NCBI GenBank assembly: GCA_021464525.1
Contig: JADRCO010001355.1
Span: forward strand, 1 to 20,044
Direction of reading: 5' to 3'
Length of the DNA stretch: 20,044 nt
From: Rhizophagus sp. LPA8_4_AMF
Lineage: Eukaryota; Glomeromycota; Glomeromycetes; Glomerales; Glomeraceae
Shown here: positions 1-9,816 of the stretch, piece by piece
Numbering within the stretch: position 1 is the first letter of the stretch
Layout of the letters: every line of letters starts with the position of its first letter
Translations under genes and position numbers: made by a program
Notes under the pieces: generated by a model
What the model was told of the DNA's origin: nothing
Databases searched by the model: none
What the model saw: the letters and a program-made list of their open reading frames with translations, nothing else

Positions 1-24
1 ATCAACATGAATTTTTTTCGGCTG

Positions 25-82
25 GGTGTTGTTAGCCGAAAATTTACTGCGCCTTCGGCTGAATTTTTCGGCTAACTACACC
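25..82. repeat. Imperfect inverted repeat (hairpin or transposon end)
   Basis: Positions 25-44 (ggtgttgttagccgaaaatt) pair with 62-82 on the opposite strand with one substitution and one extra T, around a short GC-richer loop. The repeat ends just before a coding-like stretch that begins near 84. It could be the end of a small inserted element, part of an intron, or a transcript hairpin. No target duplication is visible because the window starts too close. Confidence 0.5.
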
Positions 83-257
83 ATTATGTGATAAACCCGT
101 AGAATATTCACCGTATACATCGCCTCAGTCTAATATTGCATCATTTGATAATAGTAGGATGTCTTTAGATGACATCACTTTACCTTTGGACGAGATGGAC
201 AATGATTTTGGATATTTAATAGTAATAGTATTAGATTTTCAATCAAAAATTTGGTGA
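63..257 (+). CDS. Partial 3' coding fragment, unknown protein
   Basis: An open frame without a start runs from 63 to a TGA at 255-257. From about position 90 it reads like real protein, with DKPVEYSPYTSPQSN, then SFDNSRMSLDDITLPLDEMD, ending in SKIW. It is acidic, Ser- and Asp-rich and probably disordered, like the C-terminal tail of a larger protein such as a regulator, but no family is recognised. The first residues derive from the inverted repeat, so the true exon boundary lies around 80-90 or the gene is interrupted there. It could be the last exon of a plus-strand gene that begins outside the window. Confidence 0.35.
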   Translation: MFRLTTPLCDKPVEYSPYTSPQSNIASFDNSRMSLDDITLPLDEMDNDFGYLIVIVLDFQSKIW

Positions 258-511
258 ATACTAGTATAATAATATGATATACTACTCGTTTATTAAATAT
301 ATATAAATTTATTTCAATTAAAATAAACGTGGTTTTAAACTAATTATACGCATTTGCTCAACAATTTATGTGGTTTTCAACTAAATTAACGTTATTAAAT
401 GCATTTTTTTTACTGTCGTTGCCTGCCGTTGTTTTACTGTATGTGTTGCTCTACGCTTAAATTTGTGTTGTTTTACACATTTATAAATGGCGTCAGTTGA
501 CAAACGGTTTG

Positions 512-539
512 TTGCTCAACACCAAAAAGTGTTGAGCAA
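512..539. repeat. Perfect 11-bp hairpin
   Basis: ttgctcaacac at 512-522 is the exact complement of gtgttgagcaa at 529-539, with a 6-nt loop. Variants of the same tgctcaaca word recur at 355-363 and, as gttcaacaca, at 551-560, so it may be a remnant of a larger repeat. It is not followed by a T tract and no gene ends here, so I do not call it a terminator. Confidence 0.5.
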
Positions 540-654
540 TACATGGCATTGTTCAACACATTATACGCCCGCCCAAAACTTCCTGATGTATGCAAAAATG
601 TGGCATGTCCAATAGATTTTGGTGGGTGTTTAAACCAATCATATTTAAAAAGGA

Positions 655-907
655 TCTAGAATAAGGGAATGGCCAGAAATAATGTAATTTAAATTTTAGG
701 ATTTTTGACCTCTCCCCTCCTTGTGTCATCATCCATATTAGGAAATGCAAAATTAAAGCATAATTCTGGATAGAATTATATTAACTACAAATATCTAAAA
801 ATGGAATATGTGGAACATCATCATAGTCTTAACCCCTCCTCCCTTAGGAAATGATGTCATTTCTGGCCATTCTCTAAGAAGCCTGAACTTTAGAGGTCTA
901 GAATAAG
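655..907. mobile_element. MITE-like element with inverted termini
   Basis: The run gaatggccagaaat at 667-680 is repeated in inverse orientation as atttctggccattc at 859-872, and the similarity extends several bases either side. The core element is about 225 bp with no coding capacity. A direct repeat tctagaataag occurs at 655-665 and again at 897-907, outside the right arm. It could be a long target duplication or part of the element. The superfamily cannot be assigned. Confidence 0.45.
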
Positions 908-1689
908 AAAATAATTATATAAATTATTAATTATTCAATTTTGCATATAAATATTAAAAATTGTAAAATTATTGATTTTCTTACATGTTAATTATTTTTT
1001 ACCCTTACACAAAGTATTTGATGGACAAAATAGATGATATGACAATCTTTAAAAAATGAAGCAATTACAGTTGTGTACATAAGTTGTTTTTGTAATTCTA
1101 TTTATTTACTATGGTCCAATTGATTCGTAATAAAAACACGTCTTAATCTTTTCTTGTCAGTTTAACCTTCTAAAAATAAACTCTTTGATATATATTTAGC
1201 ATAAGCTTAAAATTAGTATTTCATTCATTTATCAATCTTCCTGTCAATTACACAATACCATAGAAAATGAACCGCAGCATTTGACAATTATAATAATTTT
1301 CTGAAGCAAAGTAGAGGACTGTCAAAATCTAGAGACGAAGTTGTAAATTTTATTATTCCCTACCAAACAACCTTCCCCATATCATGTTATTTCCTTTTTG
1401 AGTCTTAAAATATATTTATATAGCTTAATCTATGTAATGAATGATATATTTTTTTTTTTAAAAAAAAAAATTATATTTACAAAATTTTTTAACCAACAGT
1501 TTCCATTTCAAAAAATGTTCAAATATAAATAAGGTATAAGTTACATTTTAGTTTTTTATTTACAAATTTTGAACAATAACAACTAAAAAATTATATTTAG
1601 AAAAAGTAAAATATATATAATAAACTATGTAATAGTTATTTTTATTAACAGCTCTGTCATTCTATCATAATACTATTATATTCCTTGTA

Positions 1690-2490
1690 CATGATATTTT
1701 TGCTGATGGAGATGCAAAGAATCCTGCTGCTTCCTTGATCAATATGGCGCTGCACCAACTAATTTCTGGCTTAGTAATCATAGTAATCTTATTTATATAA
1801 TAAATAAATATATTAATATGATATTTATAATGATTCTCTTGTACCATACTTTCACTAGACATTATCCTAAAAACAATTTATTGTAATTGAAATTTGCATT
1901 GAAACCTTAATACAAAATTTTTATAACAATACAAAGAATAGAATATATGCTATATTTTATATTCTAAATTTTATATTTTATTAAGTAATTGAAAATCATT
2001 ACAATTCAAAGTTCTATTTAATGGTACTCTCATACTTTTTTTTTCAATTGCCATCCCCAATTTAGTCTCATTATAAAAAAAAAAAGTTGCAATTCATTTA
2101 GTGAAAGAACAAAAAAATACAACAAATTCTAAACTCACAATACAAAAAAGAAAGCTAGGCATTAAATAGAATTAAAATTATAATGCGAAATAATATAATG
2201 AAAAAAAAATATCTTAAAAAATAATGTATAAAAAATAAATAAATAAATAAATAAATTAACGAAATTAATTATAGAAACTATAAATAATTATCCATTACAA
2301 ATTCTTTTCATCCGTTATCTTTTTAACTAACCAACCATCGGGTAGGAAAGAACTTGCAATTTACAATCTTTGTTAGTATTTCAATTTGTAAACATTCTAT
2401 TTAACAAAATAAATTCATTAGCACTTATAAAATTTCAATACTTTATAAATACCTGAATATTCCTTGCTTAAATATTATCATTTGTTCATA
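1690..2490 (-). repeat. 3' flank of kinase locus A, copy 1 of a triplicated segment
   Basis: From ttttgctgatggagat (about 1697) onward this non-coding DNA aligns with 13125-13980, and its middle part (about 1838-2290) also aligns with 17639-18345. Shared landmarks in order are cttgtaccatactttcactaga, aatttgcattgaaa, aaagttctatttaatg, tctcatact..., aaagttgcaattca and ggcattaaat. A microsatellite (aaat)n sits at 2231-2256 where copy 2 has (attaa)n. The segment lies downstream of the minus-strand pseudogene and may include its old 3' UTR. Confidence 0.75.
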
Positions 2491-3762
2491 TTAATCATCA
2501 GAATTTTTTGGCTCATGGAGATTATTAATGTTCAATTGAGAAATATCAATTTGTTGAGATAATAATACTAATTAATAAAAGATATTTTAATTAGCATTCT
2601 TTTATATTTGTTATAATTTTTTTTTTCATTAAACAATACCTGAAGATTCAATGCTAATTATATTATCATTATGTTTATAATAGTCATCAGAGTTCTTTGG
2701 TTCAGAAAGATTATTAAAATTAAGTAATCTACTTGTATAAACAGCTTCTGAGTGTATTTTTATATGATAATCCTAAACATGTTGAAGGTATATTATTATT
2801 TGATGAATTATCATTTATTGCATCTGCTTCTTTAATTTGTGCTTGTAATTCTGTTGTTTGTTTGTCATCTGGCTCATGTCGCCACATAAATAAAATACAT
2901 CTAATATCCTCTACTTCTGGTCTCTTTGATGAATCTGCGTCTAGGCATCTTTTAATTAAGTGTACAATTAGTTGAGGTACATTAATGTTAAATCTTGGTC
3001 TAAGTCCTTGGCAAATTTTTATTGCTAAGTTTTCATCATGGCTTACATCATAAAAAGGAGGTAAACCAGAAATTACTTCATACATTATTATACCAAAACT
3101 ATAAATATCTGCAGCTTTTGTATAAGCTCATCCTAGTAAAATGTCAGGAACTATATAAGGCAAAACATCATATACGTTATTTTTTTGCAAATCACAGTCT
3201 GCGGGTTTACACAATCCCATATCAGTTATAGCAATTTTAAATTTAAGCTTTAATATATTGCCAATATGTAAGTCTCGATGAATTAAATTGCTTTCGTGAA
3301 TAAATTTAAGCCCAGTTATAATATCATATAAATGATTAATCTTATTATTCCAATTTAATTTATTATAACTTGTGTTCAAATATTTTCGTAAACTTCCATC
3401 ATCTGCATATTATAAAACCATTACATAATTTTTTGTTTCTGGATCTTGAGTTATTCCTTAGAAATTAACAATTCTATAATTAGAATCTAATTTATGATGA
3501 AATATCATCTACATGTAAAGACAGAAAAAATGATATTAAAAACTAATATAATTAAAAATATTATTAACAATAACCAACAAATTATTCATACCTCATTCAT
3601 GAATTCTAATGTAATGTTTTTTGAATAACTTAAACTTTTTAGAGCTACAAACATATTTTCATCATGTCTTTTCCAATTTTGATTTATATTATCCCATTTG
3701 TCAATACGTCCATCAATCCAATTTGCTCTATATACTTTGCCAAATCCACCTCTTGCAATATA

Positions 3763-3898
3763 CCGTACCATTCCGAAATTAAACAACCCCCAAAAATAAG
3801 CAACCCTTACCAGAATTACGGCGATTTTGGCCTACGTTATGATGCTCTTGGCCTGCATTATGTGCAAAAAAGGGTTGCTTAATTTCAGAATGGTACAG
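3763..3898. mobile_element. 136-bp Tc1/mariner-type MITE inside kinase exon
   Basis: Terminal inverted repeats of 27 bp (3763-3789 and 3872-3898, 24 matches) begin CYGTACCATTC and flank a short unrelated core. The element is bordered by TA on both sides (3761-3762 and 3899-3900). Removing it plus one TA restores GAG-TAT-ATT-GCA, the conserved EYIA start of the glycine loop seen in locus B, so the insertion site is exact. TA target duplication and no coding capacity point to a non-autonomous Tc1/mariner element. It adds 138 nt, a whole number of codons, yet introduces an in-frame TAG. Confidence 0.9.
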
Positions 3899-4227
3899 TA
3901 CTCAATATTATAGAATCTATTATAAGGAATCCATTCTAATGCATCTGTTGCTTTATAATGAACTGATAGCTGAATATCTTGAATGAATAGATCAATATCA
4001 TTATTACCATTAGTCCAATTACCAAAATTTTGTTGAAAGTAAATTGAATTACACATACGGTTACATTTTTTACATTTATTTATCAAAACCATCATATAAT
4101 TTAATGTCTCTGGATCTTGAGTTATTCCATAAAATTCATAATTCGTTTTAATCTAATACAAAATACAATATACAATATATTAGTAAAAATAGTAAAATCA
4201 AAATTCCAAAATTTCATTAAATATTAC

Positions 4228-6066
4228 CTTATTCATGAATTCTAATGTGACATAATTATTTAAAACTTTTAGAGTTACAATCATATTTTTACCATATCTT
4301 CTCCAATCTTGATTTTCATTATCCCATTTATAAAAATATCCATCAATCCAATTTGCTCTATATATTTTAATTTTTTCAATATATTTAATATTATAAAATC
4401 TATCATAAGGTATCCATTCTAACGCTTTTTTTGCATCATCATGAGCCAATAACTGTGTATCTTGAATAAATTTATCAATGTCATCATTACCACTAGTCCA
4501 ACTTTCAAAATTTTGTTGAAAATGCATTGCTTCACAAGCTTGGTTACATATTTTACATTCTTCACTCAGAACCATCATATAATATTTTGTCTTTGGATCT
4601 TGAGTTATTCCATAAGGCCTATTAATCTATAAGAATAATACATTATTTGCAAAAATTAGATTTTTCAAAATTCTAACTAAATAACATATTTTACCTTATT
4701 CTTAAATTCTAATATAATACATTTTGAATCATTTAAACTTCTCAAATATACAAATATATTTTGACCTTCTCTTACCCAATTTTGATTTTTATAATCCCAA
4801 TGCTTTATGTATCCATCGATCCAATTTGCTTTATATACCTTACTAAACCCTACAATAGATTTAATATTACTAAGACTATTATAAGGTATCCATTCTAATG
4901 CTTCTTTTGTAATATGATGAGCTGATAGCTGAGTACCTTGAATAAAATTATCAATAACATCATTACCACTAGTCCAACTTTCAAAATTTTGTTGAAAGTG
5001 TATTGCATTACATATACCATTACATTTCTCACACTTGTCATACTTATAATTCAAAACCATCATATAATTTTTTGTTTGCGGGTCTTGAGTTATTCCATAA
5101 AGCCTATTAATCTACAAATATAAAATATTAGTAAAATTAATCTTTTTTCAAAATTTAGTTAAATAATAAATAGATATATACCATAATGATATCCATAAAT
5201 TCTAATGAAATATTTTTTGGATCATTTAAACTTTTCAAAGTGACGAACATATTTTGAGCAAATCTTTTCCAATTTTGATTTTGATTTTCATTATCCCATT
5301 CATAAATATATCCATCAATCCAATTTGCTCTAAATACTCCAATTTTTTTAATATATTTAATATCATAAAATTTATCATAAGGTATCCATTCTATTGCATT
5401 ATTAAATAAATTATTATTATCATGCACTGATAATTGAGTATCTTGAATAAATTTATCAATATCATCACCACCACTTGTCCAATTCTCAAAATTTTTTTGA
5501 AAGTATATTGCATTACATACTTGATTACATTTTTTACATTTATCACTCAAAACTATCATATAATTATTTGTTTGTGGATCTTGAGTTATTCCATAAAACC
5601 TATTAATCTGTAAATATTATATATTAGTAAAAAATTACAAGTTTTTTTTAAAATTCAAATTAAATAATAAATATTTATGGTATACCATATTGATATTCAT
5701 AAATTCTAATGAAATATTTTTTGGATCATTTAAACTTTTCAAAGTCACGAACATATTTTGAGAAATTCTTTTCCAATTTTGATTTTTATTATCCCATTCA
5801 TTTATATACCCATCAATCCAGTTTGCTTTATACATTTTACTTTCCGCAGTATATTTAATATCACAAAATCTATCATATGCTATCCATTCCAATGCTGTTT
5901 CTATATCATAATGAGCTGATAGTTGAGTATCTTGAATAAATTTATCAATATATTTATTACCACTGGTCCAATTGTTGAAATTTTGTTGAAAATATATAAC
6001 GTTACATTTGCATTTACATTTTATGCATTCCTTATTTAGTTTTAATTTCTTAATTGATGTATCCAT
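4228..6066 (-). repeat. Array of four degenerate kinase N-lobe exons (locus A)
   Basis: Four tandem exon-intron units of 399-426 nt exon plus 68-78 nt intron (the first is 381 nt). Each encodes C-x2-C...C, FQ-x-NF, NWTSGN, FIQ, LEWI-Y and ANWIDGY-x3-WD. In the place of the 11-residue loop segment of the canonical copy they have eight or nine: TAESKMYK, IKKIGVFR, IVGFSKVYK and IEKIKIYR. The beta3 lysine motif is VTLK in three and VYLR in one, instead of VALK. All exon lengths are multiples of three, so any unit can be skipped or added without changing frame. They are presumed non-catalytic by themselves, since the nucleotide loop is shortened and no C-lobe follows. Confidence 0.8.
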
Positions 6067-6383
6067 TACACTTTATAAAATAAAACAGATATAAAATATA
6101 AAAGGAGAAATAAAATTTGTATGAAATTAATAAATATATATATATACAGTATATTGCAGGACCTGTGCGACAGATTTGACCCGATTCGCATAATACAAAT
6201 AAGGGGCAGGAATAAAATATGTGCGCATCGCCGATCATCGGTGTCGCATCTCCCAGAAAAAAAAGACGAGAAGAAAAAAAGCAATATTTTACTTAAATAT
6301 TATAATAAGAAAAATATTATTTTTACAGTATAATAAAAAAATTAATAAAATTATTATAATAAATTTAATAACAAAATTATTCC

Positions 6384-6632
6384 ATGAAAATTTGAGCTAG
6401 CTTGATAAAAATTAATGTCTAACGAAAGTGCTTAAATTACATTGTAAAGTGAAAAAACCACGCACGATACATTAATTCACACAAAAATATTTAGATTTTG
6501 GAGAAAATTCAAGCTGTTTGATAGAAATTGATATTTGGGTAGTTCCATACATGCTGAACAACTTTACTTAAGTTTCCTATTATACCTATTTCTTTTAGTT
6601 AAAGTACTGAAATTATGCTATAAATTGAAAAT
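6384..6632. repeat. Diverged tandem duplication
   Basis: The run gaaaatttgagctagcttga near 6385 recurs as gaaaattcaagctgtttga near 6502, and aaagtgcttaaattacattg near 6425 recurs as aaagtactgaaattatgcta near 6601. The second copy carries about 55 extra bases between these two landmarks. The duplication is old, non-coding and ends next to the MITE. Confidence 0.45.
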
Positions 6633-6649
6633 AAATGAAGGACTGTAAC

Positions 6650-6882
6650 AGGACCCCGAAAAATATTAAAATAGGTCATAGGCTGCAAAAAAAAAATTAC
6701 TATTAGCTCTACGCATTTTTTCAGGGCCGGAATTATGATAATGTCAGCCAGTTACTAAACTAGGAAATAAATTTCTGACTGAAGTTATGAAAATTCGTCT
6801 TAAAAAGGAAAGATTTACATGATTTTTTTAGCCCATTCTAAGCAAACTCTCATATGACCTATTTCAGTATTACGCGGGTCCT
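6650..6882. mobile_element. 233-bp hAT-like MITE with 8-bp target duplication
   Basis: The ends are inverted repeats of about 30 bp: AGGACCCCG...AAATAGGTCATA at 6650-6680 against the complement of tatgacctattt...cgcgggtcct at 6853-6882. Both sides carry the identical direct octamer actgtaac (6642-6649 and 6883-6890). Eight-bp duplications and short inverted termini are typical of hAT elements. There is no coding capacity. Internal sequence (ttactattagctctacgca and the taaaaagga...ttacat block) is shared with 7600-7755 and 18719-18900. Confidence 0.8.
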
Positions 6883-7599
6883 ACTGTAACTTCATTAATA
6901 AATAACTGTTTCGCAAAAAAATTAAGAAATGTTAATAAAACTGATAATATATGAGTGTTTCCACACTTGTTAAATAGGCTTGTTTCATTTGAACTTTGAA
7001 CAAAGTGTTAATATTATAAAAAGAGCACTTACGTGTATAACAATATTCCATACTTAAACTTCTCAAAATATTTAATTTTTTTTTTTTTTATATTAACAGA
7101 TTTATAAAAAAATTTCACAAAAAAAAAGGAAAAGAAAAGATTGAGACTGGTTATTCTATTTTATTTTTATTTTTACTTTTATAACCAAGTAGAACACAAT
7201 TTCGGTACAATCTAAAATAACTATATAAAATAGGTACATGAAGTAGAAGGAAAATATGAAACTGAAAATAAGTTGCCCTATAAAATAGCGCATGCCACCT
7301 ACTGATAAAAAGAAAAATCCATATAGTAACCGGTAACATAACTTAGTTAACTTACGCATAAAACGTAATATCACATGCAGGTTTAACCAATAAAATCACG
7401 CGCAAATTATTTTCGATCACGGGACCGATATAAATTACTTTTTTAAATCGTAAGCTCCTAAGTATGACCAAATAAAATCCTATCCATACTTGACAATTGA
7501 CATTAGACGGTATTATCTATGTTATAGCGGAACTGAAATAAATAACTGAACGCTAATTTGTGATATAATGTAAAAAGTAAATTAAATTTTCAATTAAAT

Positions 7600-7755
7600 A
7601 TTCAACAGGTATTCTTGGTTAAATAAAAAGATTATTTATTATTAGCTCTGCGAGGGGCAATACTATAATAATTTCAGTCAGTTTCCAAAAAAAGTAATAC
7701 CATTTCACCCGGAATTGTCTAAAAAGGAGTGTTTTACATTTTTTTTGAAAAAAAA
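7600..7755. mobile_element. Degraded relative of the 6650-6882 MITE
   Basis: In the same order as the intact element, this stretch carries ttattagctctgcg, ataatttcagtcagttt and gtctaaaaaggagtgttttac, matching ttactattagctctacgca, ataatgtcagccagtta and gtcttaaaaaggaaagattta. The terminal inverted repeats are no longer recognisable, so the edges are approximate. Confidence 0.55.
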
Positions 7756-8772
7756 AAACTATCGAGTATGCAAAATATAAATCTCAAGACTAAACGCATG
7801 GAAATATGCATCTATACGATAAATCATTGTATTATTTTTTGCCTTAAGATTTGTTTTTTGTGAATGGGATGATTGGCTAATGATTAGGTATGCATTAATA
7901 TTTTTTTAAAAAATTATTCTTTTATTTTAAAAAAAAAAATAAATTAAAATATCAAACAATAATAACATTTTTTTATTTAGGGTTGAACATCCTTGGATAA
8001 CAACAGTGACAAATTATTTTTAATGCAATATAACATTAAATCTAATTTTAATAATTTTGCATCATGATTACGAAGCATCGGTCCAATATAGTTTGTAATA
8101 ATAAACTAGTTTATATAAATTACTTCCAATTCTTATCTAACTTGATAGTTTGTCATTTTCAGTAAGGTGATGTAAGAAGCAGTAATAGATAATAATTATT
8201 ATTATTCCATTTTTTTCCGTTAGTCTCCAGGAGATAAAAGGGTTATTTCACGTGTCGCATAAATATCATGACTCCCCGACTATTACTTATACTATTATAT
8301 TTAATTTCAAAAAAAAGGAAAAAAGAATATTTTACTTCAGTGTCTAATAAATGGAAATTTCAATTTTGTTCAAAAAAGTTTGTCAGTAATATTTTTTGAT
8401 TTTGCCAAGTACATGCATTATTTTCTGACAATTTTAATTAACTATTCCCTTTGGGATCATTAACGAGAGTGTATTCGATAGAAGTCTTATGATTGAAAAA
8501 CTCAAGAACTTGTTCGGCGAATCAAGTGGGTGCTTGATCGCCAGATCGAATCGCAGGAATCATTGAAGCGGGTAAAAACATAAGACATATAGTCTTGACT
8601 TGTTTGAAAAATAATCATATAGACATTGGCATAGAAAAATATCGTCATGTATTCCGACCCAAGTCCCGACCATTGTATTATTTTTTAACTCTATATTAAT
8701 AAAGCAAGCCTCAGTTTACATTTGCTACATAACATTGAATAATTCACATCTTATATTAAATTTTAATTGAAC

Positions 8773-9201
8773 ATGTCATCCGAGTTTTTAAAGCAGATTA
8801 CGGAAGAGAGAACCAAGTACGAAGCTATGACTGCTGAGTTCAGGAGTAGAATCGAAAAGTTAGAGCATTATTTTGATAAGCTTGAAAATGAATCAGAATC
8901 TAAGAAAACAGCAAATTCCAGGCTAGATAGCTAACGCTAAGGAAATTCTTAATTTGGAACCCTCCTTTCTTGAATGGATTAGAGCTTGATGAATTAGAGC
9001 TTGATGCGTTCTTCTAAAATATCAAATTGCGTTGGAAGTTCAAGGTGCTTAGCATCAGTTACATATCACCAGCAGGTATTTGAGGGCAACATTAATCGTG
9101 ATCGGAAAAAAAGATGCATTTCATTGTGTCAAGATAATGTTAAATTATTACAGAAATTTATCAATAAAATGGGTTCCCAAACATTAATCTTTTATAATTA
9201 A
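8773..9201 (+). pseudogene. Decayed coiled-coil / nuclease-like gene
   Basis: The ATG at 8773 opens 53 codons ending at TAA 8932-8934: MSSEFLKQITEER, then a charged stretch with RIEKLEHYFDKLENE that predicts a coiled coil, a head I recall as common in Rhizophagus hypothetical proteins. The reading then continues in other frames: AKEILNLEPSFLEW (from 8936), FLNGLELDELELDAFF, KYQIALEVQGA followed by a stop and HQLHITS, then NINRDRKKRCISLCQDN (about 9088-9140). The ALEVQG-x-QH...NRDRKK series resembles the E-x-Q core of PD-(D/E)XK-type nuclease folds. At least three frame changes and two stops separate the pieces, so this is a broken gene. A 551-bp transposon sits 65 bp downstream. The family call is from memory; the decay is read directly. 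Confidence 0.6.
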
Positions 9202-9265
9202 TGTTACTATATGTATAGTTCAATTATTAAAATCGTAGATGGTTCAAGAATTCTACACGTCACAT

Positions 9266-9816
9266 TGGGGTGTTCTGTCAAATAATTAAATCAAAACTAT
9301 GTATAGTCTCATATTAAAATTTATTAATGAAGATTTTTGTGAAACATACATGTCGATCCTGATTATTTCGAATCAATTTCACCAAATGTCTTGAAGCTAA
9401 AGGCATTTTTCCTAGTAAATAATCCTAAATTTTTAAGTATAATGACTTAGGCTTCATTTATCATTCTAACATATTAATCCATTTAATAAATGCATTATAA
9501 CCTAAAATACAATGAGATACCTCGCTTTTTTGAAAAACACTGAAAAAAACTATTTTTTATTTAGAGTGTTTTATTATTTTTTGAGATATAGATGATATTT
9601 TTTGAAAAAAACGAGGTATTACATAATAATTTAAAACATTTTTATAAAATTTGGAGCGAAAATAATAAGTAGAGTTTAATGTCATTAAAGGTTAAAATTT
9701 ATCGATTTAGTGAGAAATTTATCATAAGGCAAATATAAACTTTGGTAATTGTGTCGGAATTACAAAAAATCTTTAATAGTAAAATTTACTATAATCTATG
9801 TTGACAGTACACCCCA
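9266..9816. mobile_element. 551-bp non-autonomous element with 9-bp target duplication (MULE-like)
   Basis: The termini TGGGGTGTTCTGTCAA (9266-9281) and the complement of ttgacagtacacccca (9801-9816) differ at one base. Both sides are flanked by the identical nonamer acgtcacat (9257-9265 and 9817-9825). A 9-bp duplication favours the Mutator-like superfamily, though an 8-bp reading is possible if one base belongs to the terminus. The interior is AT-rich and non-coding and contains another inverted pair, atacctcg with T-run at 9517-9530 against aaaaacgaggtat at 9607-9619, which could be a nested element or an internal fold. Confidence 0.8.

Larger units (their letters stand above)
258..1690. 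other. AT-rich intergenic spacer
   Basis: No convincing gene on either strand; short open stretches lack recognisable motifs. The spacer holds the 512-539 hairpin, a related inverted pair at 565-578 and 619-633, the MITE-like structure at about 655-880, and a pure T/A palindrome near 1449-1470. Confidence 0.6.
2491..6066 (-). pseudogene. Kinase locus A: decayed protein kinase with five tandem N-lobe exons
   Basis: This is a Rhizophagus-type TKL-like kinase gene read on the minus strand. Exons by GT-AG signals: 5686-6066, 5182-5607, 4695-5111, 4228-4626, 3592-4152 (includes a 136-bp MITE), 2640-3508 and 2491-2567; introns are 68-83 nt and join in phase 0 up to the kinase exon. Exon 1 starts MDTSIKKLK with a Cys cluster. 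Exons 2-5 each begin with YGITQDP...NYMMVL, then repeat the Cys cluster, the NWTSGN-ID-FIQ block and beta1-alphaC. Exon 5 has the intact loop IARGGFGKVYRA and VALK. Exon 6 has HRDLHIGN, ITDMG and VPD in place of APE. Breaks are a TAG at 3832-3834 inside the MITE, TAA at 3458-3460, TAA at 3410-3412, TGA at 3128-3130, and one extra A in an A-run at about 2757-2761 that shifts the C-terminus. Paralogous locus B is open at all these places, so the breaks are real differences from B. A short product from exons 1-4 remains possible. Confidence 0.85.
6067..8772. other. Intergenic spacer between locus A and the coiled-coil pseudogene
   Basis: No gene can be supported. The 100 bp next to the locus A start resemble the region upstream of locus B (both carry tatattgcagga, at 6150-6161 and 16621-16632), so the duplication reaches about 6165. 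A GC-richer stretch at 6160-6250 includes the odd palindrome ccgatcatcgg (6231-6241). Further on are a diverged tandem duplication (6384-6632), the hAT-like MITE (6650-6882) and a relative at 7600-7755. Weak open stretches at 7151-7374 and 8485-8575 have no recognisable motifs. Confidence 0.55.

Noticed and set aside
1665-1862. Minus-strand open frame of 65 codons in the locus A flank
   Set aside because: The aligned sequence in the two other flank copies has stops and indels in this frame, so no coding constraint is visible.
2491-3508. The stops in locus A as sequencing errors
   Set aside because: There are four separate defects, one a two-base change (CAA to TGA), plus a clear MITE insertion; independent errors of this kind in one exon are unlikely.
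6050-6333. Small frames on both strands upstream of locus A
   Set aside because: They lie in the presumed promoter, overlap one another and match nothing; the corresponding region of locus B is not open.
7151-7374. Two overlapping minus-strand frames rich in Phe, Tyr and Ile
   Set aside because: AT-rich translation with no motif, splice context or neighbour support.
8520-8576. GC-richer stretch at 8520-8576 as an RNA gene
   Set aside because: gatcgaatc resembles a B box but no cloverleaf forms; no conserved RNA motif was recognised.
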